From contig SVRK01000009.1 in assembly GCA_015064855.1 (NCBI GenBank), forward strand, positions 1 to 51,752: 51,752 nucleotides of DNA, in the 5' to 3' direction. The position numbers and the translations under genes are program-made. The stretch comes from Oscillospiraceae bacterium (lineage in GTDB: Bacteria > Bacillota > Clostridia > Oscillospirales > CAG-272). Shown piece after piece: positions 18,463 through 26,962 of this stretch. A model generated the notes under the pieces. That model ran no database searches. It saw only the letters and a list, made by a program, of their open reading frames with translations, and was not told the DNA's origin. Numbering within the stretch: position 1 is the stretch's first letter; each line of letters begins with the position of its first letter.

Positions 18463-18545
18463 TGAAAAATTTTCATGGAGGTATTTTTTGTTTTAAAAGA
18501 GTGAGAAAAACAAGATTTTTTCAACGGATTTTTTTGTACACATTC

Positions 18546-18610
18546 GTTTACATTTCAAATTTTTGGAGCTTGAAAAGCTAATAAAATCAATATTTTTTCA
18601 AAATGTAAAC
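18546..18610. repeat. Inverted repeat upstream of the membrane-tethered regulator gene
   Basis: GTTTACATTT (18546-18555) and its exact complement AAATGTAAAC (18601-18610), 45 bp apart and ending 6 bp before the -35. The same 9-mer occurs in front of the 13513-17319 gene. Candidate binding sites for the XRE domain encoded downstream. The 18463-18545 stretch is AT-rich and otherwise featureless apart from ATTTTTTTGTAC at 18528-18539. Confidence 0.5.
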
Positions 18611-18616
18611 CTACGG

Positions 18617-18670
18617 TTGACAAATTGATTGCTTTCGTTTATTGTCAAAACCAAAAGTTTGTGCTAAAAT
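18617..18670 (+). promoter_or_regulatory. Two overlapping promoters of the membrane-tethered regulator gene
   Basis: P1: TTGACA (18617-18622), 17 bp, TATTGT (18640-18645). P2: TTGTCA (18643-18648), 16 bp, TAAAAT (18665-18670). The two -35 regions form an inverted repeat TTGACAA/TTGTCAA (18617-18623, 18643-18649). Confidence 0.65.
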
Positions 18671-18714
18671 GGTTTCATAAAGTGACGCCACCCAAAAAAT
18701 TCGAGGAGAAATTT

Positions 18715-21700
18715 ATGCAACTTTTTGAAAAAATTGTCTTTTTACGCAAGCGCAAGGGTATGAGCCAAGAGGCGCTTGCAAACGAGCTTGACGTTTCCCG
18801 TCAAGCGGTTTATAAATGGGAAACGGGTATTACCACGCCTGAAATAGAAAAGCTAAAAAGGATATCGGAAATATTTGAGGTATCCTTTGATGATTTATTA
18901 AACGATAAGATAGATATATCAAATCCACCGGTAGTATCTACAAATACTGATGCTCCTATTCCACCGCCATCCCGAAAAAGAAGTCCTTTACCATTTATTC
19001 TAATAGGACTCGGAGTAGCCCTGTCTATTGCTCTTGCGGTCGGTACTATTATTTTAGTTATAGCTTTAGGAAATAAGCACGAGCACACGTGGGGCGAAAC
19101 AGTAGTTGAAACCGCACCCACCTGTACTGTTGCAGGAGTTGAAAAGCGCACGTGTACCGAATGTAACGAGTCGGAAACAAGAGCCATACCAACGGTTCCT
19201 CACTCGGAAATTTCAGTTGAAGGACGCGAGCCAACCTGCTCAACCCCCGGTCTTACCGAGGGAAAAGCCTGCTCCGTTTGCAACACTACGTTATTAAATC
19301 AAAAGGAAATTTCACCAAATTCGGACAAGCATACACCGATTACGGTTTTAGGATACGCTTCGACTTGCTCGCGAGGCGGTCTTTCAAACGGCGAAAAATG
19401 TGCTGAATGCTCTCTCGTCATAAAAAAACAAACCGACTTACCTCTTATACCTCACAAATCCGAGGTTATTCCCGCGGTTGCACCCACCTGTGTAAAATCA
19501 GGCCTTACTGAGGGTACAAAATGCTCTGTTTGTAACGAGATACTATCTTCACCAAAATCCGTGCCTTCGCTTGGACACGCAGTAATCACTCAAGATAAAA
19601 AAGATCCAACCTGTACAGAAAACGGCTACGAGGCACATGAGGCTTGCTCAAGATGTGACTACTCTACCGCGGTTTCAATACCATCACTCGGTCACTCATA
19701 TGTAAATCACGAGGCAAAGGCACCAACCTGTACTTTCGTTGGTTGGAATGCATATCAGTCCTGTGAAAGATGCTCTTATTCCACCTACAAGGAAATTCCC
19801 GAAAAGGGTCACACAGAAGTTAAAATTGATGCTGTTGAAGCAACCTGCTTAAATACAGGTCTTACCGAAGGCTTAAAATGTAATGTTTGCAAGGAAACCC
19901 TAAAGGCTCAAGATATTGTTCCAACCATTCCCCACACAGAAGAAGCACTTCTTGCTGTTAAAGCTACCTGCACAAAAACAGGTCTTACCGAGGGCAAAAG
20001 GTGCTCTCTGTGCAAAACAATCATAGAAAAACAAGATATAATTCCGGTTGATGCAAGCGCCCACACTCCAAAGACAATTTTGGGAAAAGCGGAAACGTGC
20101 GTTGTTTCAGGCTTAACCGACGGTGTTAGCTGTGAGGAATGTAATAATATACTGCAAGAGCAAACAGTTATCCCTCCAAAGGGACATACAGAGCGCACTG
20201 TTAGTAGCGTTTTACCGACCTGCTCCTCCGTTGGATATACAGAGGGTATAAAATGCTCTGTTTGTGACGCAATAATTAAAGCGCAGGATGAAATAGAAAT
20301 CGACCCGACGGCGCACAGCGTAGAAATCATAGATGGCATTTTGCCAACCTGCTTGTCAGTTGGCTACACCGAGGGAGAAAAATGCACGCTTTGTAAGGTA
20401 ATGCTAACTCCACAAAACGAGATTCCGATGCTGCCGCATACGGAAACAATTTACCCACGTCAAGAGGCAACCTGTGAACAAAGCGGTATTACAGAGGGCA
20501 GAAAATGCTCCGTTTGTCAAACAGTTACCTTAAAGCAAGAAATTATAGAAGCGAAGGGACATACGGAAATCACACTTGCAAGGGTTGAGGCTGATTGTGA
20601 AAACAGCGGTCTTACCGAGGGTAAAAAATGCTCCGTCTGTGAAAAAACATTAACAAAGCAAGAAATAATCCCGGCTAAAGGACATAAGGAAATTACCCTT
20701 GAAGGCTATGCCGAGACCTGTGAGGAGTCAGGCTTAACCGAGGGTAAAAAATGCTCCACCTGTCAAAAGGTGCTAATTCCCCAAAACACAATTGCGCCAT
20801 CGCACATTGAGGTTGTTTTGCCCGCGGTTACCGTCACCTGTCTTACCGACGGATTAACAGAGGGAAAAAAGTGCTCACGCTGTGAAAACACACTTGTCCC
20901 ACAGACTGTTATTAAAAGCGCAGGTCAACACCAGATACAAAGGCTTGAGGGCTACGCTCCCACCTGCACGCAAAAGGGTCTTACCGATGGCGCAAAATGC
21001 ACAGTCTGCAAGGAGATAATTCTTGCACAAACGCCAATATCCGCCAATGGACACTCTCCAGTTAAAACCGACGGTAAGCCATCCACCTGTACAGAAAACG
21101 GAGTTAAGGACTATTCCGTTTGCTCTGTTTGTAAAACAGTTCTTTCAACAGGCGATAAGCTACCGCTTGCACAGCATACGGTTGAAAACGACGAATGTAC
21201 AGTGTGCGGTCTTACGGCTAATACAAACCTAACCTTTACGCTAAACGAGGACGGAGAGTCATACTCTGTTGCTATAAACGAAGCTGCTCAAAATGAAGAA
21301 TCTATAATCATTCCATCGTCATATAACGAAAAGCCTGTAACAAAAACGGTAAAGCACACAATATACCCAAGTGCTTACGACGCAAAAATAAAATCAATTT
21401 ATTTACCAAGCACGATAACCATTATTGACGACTATTCGTTCTTTGATTTTCAACATTTGGAAAGAATAAATATACCAAACGGCGTTACATATATTGGCGC
21501 GGATGCTCTTGCCTACTGTAAAAGCTTAACCGAGCTATATGTACCAAACACAGTAAAAACAATGGTGCTTTCTCCATTTGACGAGGGCAACCCCGATATG
21601 ATTCTTTATTGTCAAAATGGTGCAAATACAACGGATTGGAATAAAGACTTTTGGTGTCATTACACCGCCATTTATCACAACAACTATACCGAAATGATTA

Positions 21701-23313
21701 ATTATACTGTTCTTTGGGTTGAATATGTAGACGGTGAGCTTGTAGAAACAGGAAACTATTACTATACGTTAAATGACGATAATGAGTCATATACAATAAA
21801 TGGAAATGCAACGTTTTCAAGTAATTCAAGTCTTGTTATTCCTTCAACCTATAACGGCTTACCTGTTACCGCTATCGGTCAAAGCGCGTTTGAAGGAAAC
21901 GATTTAATAACAAGCGTTTATATTCCGTCATCAATCAAGACAATCGGCGGTGGCGCATTTAGCTTCTGCTCCAATCTTTCCGAGGTTACAATCGAAAGCG
22001 GAGTTGAAGTAATAGAGGGCGGTGCATTCTCTAACACCGGAATTAAAACTATATACATCCCCGCCTCTTTAGTAACAATGGGTGCAGGCGTATTTGACGG
22101 TTGTGTATCTGCTCTGATTATTAGACTTGGCGTTTCCGAGGAGGGCGAAAGCTGGCACGCTTGGTGGAATGCAAACGGTGTGGATAGACACCAAAACATC
22201 TATTGGGGCCAAAGCCCCACCGTTGACGAGGGCACGTTTGCTTATATTCTCAATTCGTCAGGAACAGAATATTCAGTTATTGCAGGCTCGGAAATATACA
22301 AGGAAACCAACATTTCAATCCCAACAGAGTATAACGGCTTACCCGTTACAGAAATAGGTGACTACGGCTTTACAAAAATAGAAGGTATCACGTCGGTTTA
22401 CGTGCCTTCATCCATAAAGAAAATAGGATACTGCGCGTTTGCAGAATGTACATCTCTTTCTAACATAACGATTGAAAACGGAGTAAATGAAATAGGCTCT
22501 TGCGCCTTTGTCGATACCCTAATCACGTCTTTATATATTCCAATCAGCGTAACAAGAATCGGTGCTGCACTGTTCGACCATTCAAATTCAGCAAGCACGC
22601 CTATGCCCGATATAAAAATTTACTGTGAGGCAGAAAGCAAGCCTGATGATTGGAGCGACCTATGGACTGTTTACGGCTCCGGCTCCAATTACGGACATTA
22701 TCAGCCTATTTGGGGCGTTGTGCCAGCTAGCGCAACAAGCAACTTTATTTTCACTCTAAACGAGGATGGCAATTCCTTCTCCGTTAAGGAAAGCGAATCA
22801 GGCAAGACAAAATCAGAGCTTGTAATCCCATCAATTTATAACGGCTTGCCTGTTACAGCTATTGAAGACAACGGCTTTTCAAATAACGAAAGCCTAATAA
22901 GCGTTTATATCCCCGGCTCTGTTAAAGTAATAGGCGAAAAGGCATTCTATTACTGCACAAATCTTACAAGCGTTACTATTGAAAACGGCGTTGAAATTAT
23001 TGATGAATTTGCTTTTTATAGCTCTGGCATCACCTCTATTTCAATTCCAAGCTCCGTTACCACCATCGGCGGTGCAGCATTCATTGATTCCAAGCTCGAA
23101 TCTCTATATATACCAAATTCGGTTGTTACAATCACCGGCCCTCTTTGGGATGACAATATAGATAAGCCTATTTATATTCAAAACGGCGCTAACACCGCAA
23201 ATTACCATGAATGGTGGTGCTGTTACGGCAACGATGATGCCAACAGCTACGAGGAGCTTTGGATTCCAAGAGACGTAATTTGGGTAACTAGCGAGGCTGA
23301 CATTACAAAATAA
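18715..23313 (+). CDS. XRE-HTH / membrane / Cys-repeat / LRR-type receptor-regulator (1532 aa)
   Basis: The start at 18715 has GAGGAG seven bases upstream. Residues 1-62 form an XRE helix-turn-helix (MSQEALANELDVSRQAVYKW). A Pro-rich linker and an RKR patch precede one membrane helix (about 92-118), which predicts HTH inside and the rest outside. Residues 121-835 hold 17 repeats of about 40 aa of the form H-x(11-14)-C-x(9,10)-C-x2-C (for example TCTKTGLTEGKRCSLC). Residues 837-1532 hold four modules of about 165-190 aa, each with an LRR_5/BspA-like solenoid (IPSSIKTIGGGAFSFC) and a Trp-rich end (WWNANG, WWCCYGN). Inferred role: a one-component sensor that binds an external ligand and DNA in one chain. 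No protease or kinase motif is visible. Confidence 0.85.
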   Translation: MQLFEKIVFLRKRKGMSQEALANELDVSRQAVYKWETGITTPEIEKLKRISEIFEVSFDDLLNDKIDISNPPVVSTNTDAPIPPPSRKRSPLPFILIGLGVALSIALAVGTIILVIALGNKHEHTWGETVVETAPTCTVAGVEKRTCTECNESETRAIPTVPHSEISVEGREPTCSTPGLTEGKACSVCNTTLLNQKEISPNSDKHTPITVLGYASTCSRGGLSNGEKCAECSLVIKKQTDLPLIPHKSEVIPAVAPTCVKSGLTEGTKCSVCNEILSSPKSVPSLGHAVITQDKKDPTCTENGYEAHEACSRCDYSTAVSIPSLGHSYVNHEAKAPTCTFVGWNAYQSCERCSYSTYKEIPEKGHTEVKIDAVEATCLNTGLTEGLKCNVCKETLKAQDIVPTIPHTEEALLAVKATCTKTGLTEGKRCSLCKTIIEKQDIIPVDASAHTPKTILGKAETCVVSGLTDGVSCEECNNILQEQTVIPPKGHTERTVSSVLPTCSSVGYTEGIKCSVCDAIIKAQDEIEIDPTAHSVEIIDGILPTCLSVGYTEGEKCTLCKVMLTPQNEIPMLPHTETIYPRQEATCEQSGITEGRKCSVCQTVTLKQEIIEAKGHTEITLARVEADCENSGLTEGKKCSVCEKTLTKQEIIPAKGHKEITLEGYAETCEESGLTEGKKCSTCQKVLIPQNTIAPSHIEVVLPAVTVTCLTDGLTEGKKCSRCENTLVPQTVIKSAGQHQIQRLEGYAPTCTQKGLTDGAKCTVCKEIILAQTPISANGHSPVKTDGKPSTCTENGVKDYSVCSVCKTVLSTGDKLPLAQHTVENDECTVCGLTANTNLTFTLNEDGESYSVAINEAAQNEESIIIPSSYNEKPVTKTVKHTIYPSAYDAKIKSIYLPSTITIIDDYSFFDFQHLERINIPNGVTYIGADALAYCKSLTELYVPNTVKTMVLSPFDEGNPDMILYCQNGANTTDWNKDFWCHYTAIYHNNYTEMINYTVLWVEYVDGELVETGNYYYTLNDDNESYTINGNATFSSNSSLVIPSTYNGLPVTAIGQSAFEGNDLITSVYIPSSIKTIGGGAFSFCSNLSEVTIESGVEVIEGGAFSNTGIKTIYIPASLVTMGAGVFDGCVSALIIRLGVSEEGESWHAWWNANGVDRHQNIYWGQSPTVDEGTFAYILNSSGTEYSVIAGSEIYKETNISIPTEYNGLPVTEIGDYGFTKIEGITSVYVPSSIKKIGYCAFAECTSLSNITIENGVNEIGSCAFVDTLITSLYIPISVTRIGAALFDHSNSASTPMPDIKIYCEAESKPDDWSDLWTVYGSGSNYGHYQPIWGVVPASATSNFIFTLNEDGNSFSVKESESGKTKSELVIPSIYNGLPVTAIEDNGFSNNESLISVYIPGSVKVIGEKAFYYCTNLTSVTIENGVEIIDEFAFYSSGITSISIPSSVTTIGGAAFIDSKLESLYIPNSVVTITGPLWDDNIDKPIYIQNGANTANYHEWWCCYGNDDANSYEELWIPRDVIWVTSEADITK

Positions 23314-23328
23314 CAATTTAAAGGAAAG

Positions 23329-23354
23329 GTGTGCGCTAAAAAATTAGCGCACAC
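23329..23354 (+). promoter_or_regulatory. Intergenic hairpin between SD-like sequence and start of the 23366 gene
   Basis: Perfect 11-bp stem GTGTGCGCTAA/TTAGCGCACAC with loop AAAA in the 52-bp gap. AAGGAAAGG lies just before the stem and no Shine-Dalgarno lies between the stem and the ATG. There is no T-run, so it is unlikely to be a terminator; it may set translation or mRNA processing of the second gene. Confidence 0.6.
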
Positions 23355-23365
23355 AAATCTTAAAA

Positions 23366-25399
23366 ATGAGAAAATATTTAAAATTTTTAATAGCTACCAC
23401 CTGCCTTATCTTCATATTTTTACTATCCTCTTGCGGTGAAATCGAAACCGACACATCGAGCGAGTCGGTATGTACTCACCAAAACGAGGTGCTTTTAGAG
23501 GGACGTGAGCCCTCGTGCACAAGACAAGGCTTGACTAACGGTACAAAATGTGCGGATTGCGGTGATATTATAATCGCGCAAAAGATAATTGCCACAACAG
23601 CCCACCAAGCAAGTAAGGAAGAAATAGAAAACCGAACAGAGCCAACCTGCTTAAAATCGGGATATTATGACGAGGTTACAAGATGCTCACTTTGTGATAC
23701 TCTGCTTATTATTTCTCCCATTACAATTCCTGCCACGGGTCACACAGAATCTAAATTAGCTACCGTTTTGCCAACCTGCGAAAAAACAGGACTTACAGAG
23801 GGCACCGAATGTATTGTTTGTGGTGAAGCTATAATAATTCAAGAGGAAATTCCCCCAAACGGACACGAGCCTTTGCCAGCAGTTATTGAAAACAAGCTTG
23901 AGCCTACCTGTAAAAGCGGTAGCTATGACGAGGTTGCTTACTGTGAAATCTGCAACGCCGAGGTTTCAAGAGTCGCTAATGTTATTCCACCCCTATACCC
24001 TCATTCTCCACTACCGTCGGTTCGCGAAAATTATATAGAACCTATCTGTAAGACGGGTGGATATGACGAGGTAATTTATTGCTCCGAATGTGATAGCATT
24101 CTTGAAAAAGCATCCTTCACGTTAGAGCCTCAGCATACGCCAATAACTCTTGATGCGGTTTTGCCTACTTGTACCGAAAATGGTTTTACAGAGGGTGAAA
24201 AATGCTCGCTTTGTGAAGCTATATTAGTAGAGCAAACGATAATTTTGGCGAGTGGACACGTAAAAGGTGAAGCTAAAATTGAAGACAAGGTAGAAGCAAC
24301 GTGTAAGGATGGTAGTTATAATAGCGTGGTTTACTGTCTTACCTGCGGTGAGGCTTTAAGCAAGGAAATTATAATTTTACCGGCAAAAGACAAATGTAAG
24401 CCAAGCGAGGCTTTAAAGGAAAACTACGTCGAGCCTAAATGCAAAACAGGAGGCTATGACAGTATAACCTACTGCTCTGTTTGTGAAAAAATGCTATCAA
24501 AGACTCACATAACGCTAGAGGCAGTTCACAAAAAGGAAGCGACAAAGGGCTATCCTCCGACCTGTACAAGCGACGGTCTTTCCGATGGTGAAATTTGCAC
24601 GGACTGTAAAAAGGTGCTTGTTAAACAAGACGTTATTCCAAAGGGTCACACCGAAATTACAATAAATGGTGAAGCTCCAACCTGTATATCAAACGGCTAC
24701 ACGGACGGAAAGGAATGCTCTGTTTGCCACACGGTGCTTTTAGAAAAAACGGTAATACCGCCAAATCCAAGCGCGCATCAAACAGAAATACTCCCCGCCA
24801 CCCAAGCAACCTGTAAAGAAACCGGTCTTACAAAGGGAGAGCGTTGTATTCTTTGCAAAGAAACAGTCGTTCCTCAAGAGATAACTCCGTTACTCCCACA
24901 CAGTGAAGTGAAAATAGAAGCAGTCTCACCAACCTGCACGAAGGATGGCTCAACCGAAGGCAAAAAGTGCTCTGTTTGCGGTACTGTAACTGTCAAGCCA
25001 ATACCTATTCCAAAATCGGAGCATCAGTTTTCTGAGCCAACCTATCAACGACCCGCAACCTGTATTTCTTGCGGTATAACAACGGGAGATAAGCTACAGC
25101 AGCAGCCAATAAATATAAGTAAGCCATCACTTCCTCAAACACAGTACGACACACTTTTGGTAACATCCTGCTCCTATTCAACGGTTTGGAACGGTGACGG
25201 AACGTATGACGTAACCGTCCAGATATCATTTAAAAACATTTCACAGGTGTCTATGAATGCAGGAGTTTTTATAACGTTATCCGGTATAGAGCCAAGCGAC
25301 GGAACAGCACCGCACGTCAACGCAGGCGCTACCTCATCCTGTACCGTGAAATTTTTCGACGTGCCTTTTGGAAATTATGAAATAATAATTGAAAACTAG
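23366..25399 (+). CDS. Cysteine-rich repeat lipoprotein (677 aa)
   Basis: MRKYLKFLIATTCLIFIFLL followed by SSCGE is a lipoprotein signal peptide, so the mature protein is anchored outside the membrane. From about residue 35 to 560 there are 12 repeats of the same H...C-x(9,10)-C-x2-C type as in the upstream receptor (LPTCEKTGLTEGTECIVCG). Some carry a variant EPTCKSGSYDEVAYCEIC. The last 90 residues (TYDVTVQISFKNISQVSMNAG...) are an Ig/CARDB-like beta-sandwich. It lies 52 bp behind the receptor gene on the same strand, with no terminator between them, and is probably co-transcribed. Plausible partner or co-receptor of the 18715 protein. No enzyme motif is present. Confidence 0.8.
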   Translation: MRKYLKFLIATTCLIFIFLLSSCGEIETDTSSESVCTHQNEVLLEGREPSCTRQGLTNGTKCADCGDIIIAQKIIATTAHQASKEEIENRTEPTCLKSGYYDEVTRCSLCDTLLIISPITIPATGHTESKLATVLPTCEKTGLTEGTECIVCGEAIIIQEEIPPNGHEPLPAVIENKLEPTCKSGSYDEVAYCEICNAEVSRVANVIPPLYPHSPLPSVRENYIEPICKTGGYDEVIYCSECDSILEKASFTLEPQHTPITLDAVLPTCTENGFTEGEKCSLCEAILVEQTIILASGHVKGEAKIEDKVEATCKDGSYNSVVYCLTCGEALSKEIIILPAKDKCKPSEALKENYVEPKCKTGGYDSITYCSVCEKMLSKTHITLEAVHKKEATKGYPPTCTSDGLSDGEICTDCKKVLVKQDVIPKGHTEITINGEAPTCISNGYTDGKECSVCHTVLLEKTVIPPNPSAHQTEILPATQATCKETGLTKGERCILCKETVVPQEITPLLPHSEVKIEAVSPTCTKDGSTEGKKCSVCGTVTVKPIPIPKSEHQFSEPTYQRPATCISCGITTGDKLQQQPINISKPSLPQTQYDTLLVTSCSYSTVWNGDGTYDVTVQISFKNISQVSMNAGVFITLSGIEPSDGTAPHVNAGATSSCTVKFFDVPFGNYEIIIEN

Positions 25400-25406
25400 C
25401 ATCTAT

Positions 25407-25438
25407 AAAAAAACAGCGACACGTGTCGCTGTTTTTTT
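25407..25438. terminator. Strong intrinsic terminator after the Cys-repeat operon
   Basis: Perfect 16-bp palindromic arms: seven A, CAGCGACAC, then GTGTCGCTG and seven T. It works for the rightward operon and, on the other strand, downstream of the sirtuin gene and GH29 relic. Confidence 0.9.
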
Positions 25439-25448
25439 CATAATATGC

Positions 25449-25623
25449 TTATATATCTGAAATTTTTGCATTTTCTTGATATTCATTTAAGACAATCTCG
25501 AATTTTGAGTCACTAGGTGGGCTGAATTGATAAATTTGCTTGTGTTTCTTATAAAACAACCGTATGCCTAAAATGGAAGAAAACACCAAATTCCCGGTCT
25601 AAAAATTCAAGCTTACTGTACGT
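25449..25623 (-). pseudogene. Relic of a GH29 alpha-L-fucosidase N-terminus (frameshifted)
   Basis: Directly after the sirtuin stop codon, in the same frame, the minus strand reads TYSKLEFLDREFGVFFHFR. Removing one A restores HFGIRLFYKKHK, matching the start of clostridial GH29 proteins (DREFGVFFHFGIRTFY-x-x-HK, from memory). Beyond that the open frame continues QIYQFSPPSDSKFEIVLNEY to a stop at 25449 but no longer resembles GH29. It has no start codon or catalytic region. It is best explained as the remains of a deleted fucosidase gene that once followed the sirtuin gene. Confidence 0.45.
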
Positions 25624-26355
25624 TCATAAAATTTCCTTAAAAACCTCGCCTATCGGCTCTCTTATTATTAATTCCGCATATCCGTCGTATGGCGTTGGGG
25701 CATTGTTAATTATTATTAAATGCTCACCCTGATACGCTTCTATAAGTGATGACGCTGGGTGAACTGTAAGTGAGGTGCCACCAACAATTAAAACATCCGC
25801 CTCGTATATCAATTCCTCCGCCTCACCAAAAGCGCGCGACGGCAAGCCTTCTCCATATAACACAACGTCGGGGCGCACAATTTTCCCGCATTTTTCACAG
25901 GTGGGAACTCCCTCGCTCTCCATAACGTAGGAAAGAGAATGCTCCTTGCCACAGCCAACACAATAATTACGCAGGCTGGAGCCGTGAAGCTCAATTACAT
26001 TCTCGCTTCCTGCCATTTGATGAAGCCCGTCAATATTTTGTGTTATCACTGCCTTTAATTTGCCCTCTTTTTCAAGCCTTGCTAGTGCAATGTGTGCATC
26101 ATTTGGCTCTGCGTAGGAATATATCATATTGTTTTTATAGTAGCTATAAAATCCCTCTGGATTTGAAAAGAAATAGCTGTGGCTCAATATATTTTCGGGC
26201 GATTCACCATATTTTTCTTCTTCATCATCGTCGTAAAGACCGCCCTCACCACGAAAATCGGGAATACCACTCTCGGTTGAAACCCCTGCACCTCCAAAAA
26301 ACACGATATTGTCGCTATTCTCTATTATTTCCTTCAAATATTCTATATCTGACAT
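25624..26355 (-). CDS. cobB: Sir2-family NAD-dependent protein deacylase
   Basis: Removes acyl groups from lysines using NAD+, releasing nicotinamide and O-acyl-ADP-ribose. 243 aa. The Rossmann signature GGAGVSTESGIPDFRG spans residues 21-36, TQNIDGLH 105-112 and the catalytic His is H124 in IELHGS. The structural zinc is held by C132, C135, C153 and C156, and GGTSLTVHPAS and INNAPTP close the NAD site. All key residues are present. The gene follows the lipoprotein gene at 26359 by only 3 bp and shares its consensus promoter; its SD (GGAGG) overlaps the end of that gene. Cytoplasmic. Confidence 0.95.
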   Translation of the reverse strand: MSDIEYLKEIIENSDNIVFFGGAGVSTESGIPDFRGEGGLYDDDEEEKYGESPENILSHSYFFSNPEGFYSYYKNNMIYSYAEPNDAHIALARLEKEGKLKAVITQNIDGLHQMAGSENVIELHGSSLRNYCVGCGKEHSLSYVMESEGVPTCEKCGKIVRPDVVLYGEGLPSRAFGEAEELIYEADVLIVGGTSLTVHPASSLIEAYQGEHLIIINNAPTPYDGYAELIIREPIGEVFKEIL

Positions 26356-26358
26356 AGC

Positions 26359-26850
26359 TTAATTGCCTCCCAAGGTGGTATCATACTCCACTATCTCATA
26401 CTCAATTTCTAGCTCAAATTCAGCACTTTCGCCCGCCAATCTAAGCTCATAATCTCTTCTTGATTCCTCAATTATAGTTGTTTGATCCTCGCCTATGGGA
26501 ATGTCCTTGATTATCACGCCGCTTTGGATTAAAACCACCCTTAAATTGCCCTTTTCAAGCTCAATATCAGATTTTATAATTAGTCTTTCTCCAACCGCAT
26601 AAGGAATATTTTCAAGAACTGTAACGCCGGAAAACTTTTCCGCCTCGTATTCTATTTTATTATTAAAATTATTTTTCACAGCCGCAACCTGTGTATACGA
26701 TGGCACCTTTGCAAGTATATCCTCGTCTGTTAGCTTTGCAAGCGAGGTGTCTGCTTTTCCGTTTTCATCCTTTATATGCCCCAGCGTGCAAGACGACAAG
26801 ACTCCTATAACGAAAATGCATAAAATGATTAATGTGATTGCTTTTTTCAT
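26359..26850 (-). CDS. Lipoprotein of unknown function (163 aa)
   Basis: The start at 26850 is chosen because AAGGAGG lies 8 nt upstream and the protein then begins with a signal peptide, MKKAITLIILCIFVIGVLSS, ending in lipobox C. The longer in-frame start at 26940 lies upstream of the promoter -10. The mature part is about 140 aa, acidic, with beta-strand patterning (LIIKSDIELEKGNLRVVLIQ) and no recognisable catalytic residues. It is the first gene of a two-gene unit with the sirtuin. Pairing a lipoprotein with a cytoplasmic deacylase is odd and may be incidental. Confidence 0.8.
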   Translation of the reverse strand: MKKAITLIILCIFVIGVLSSCTLGHIKDENGKADTSLAKLTDEDILAKVPSYTQVAAVKNNFNNKIEYEAEKFSGVTVLENIPYAVGERLIIKSDIELEKGNLRVVLIQSGVIIKDIPIGEDQTTIIEESRRDYELRLAGESAEFELEIEYEIVEYDTTLGGN

Positions 26851-26878
26851 AATAATTACCTCCTTGTTTTCTAATTTA

Positions 26879-26907
26879 ATTATACAATAATCTGTCTTTT
26901 CTGTCAA
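26879..26907 (-). promoter_or_regulatory. Perfect consensus promoter of the lipoprotein-sirtuin unit
   Basis: TTGACA (26907-26902), 17-bp spacer, TATAAT (26884-26879). Confidence 0.92.
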
Positions 26908-26928
26908 CAAAGTAATATTAAAAAAGCA

Positions 26929-26953
26929 AAAACCGCACACGTGGTGCGGTTTT
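26929..26953 (-). terminator. Terminator of the CotH-family gene
   Basis: AAAACCGCAC/GTGCGGTTTT stem, loop ACGTG, ten bases after the stop at 26963. The stem is shared with the terminator at 9080-9105. Confidence 0.85.
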
Positions 26954-26962
26954 TTGTTATTA

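Noticed and set aside
18810..20339. Long minus-strand frames opposite the Cys-repeat region
   Set aside because: Antisense artefacts of a repetitive gene with biased codons; no starts with ribosome sites.
19081..21230. CxxC motifs of the receptor as c-type haem sites
   Set aside because: Haem sites need CxxCH; here the second Cys is followed by N, S, K, D and similar residues, never consistently His.
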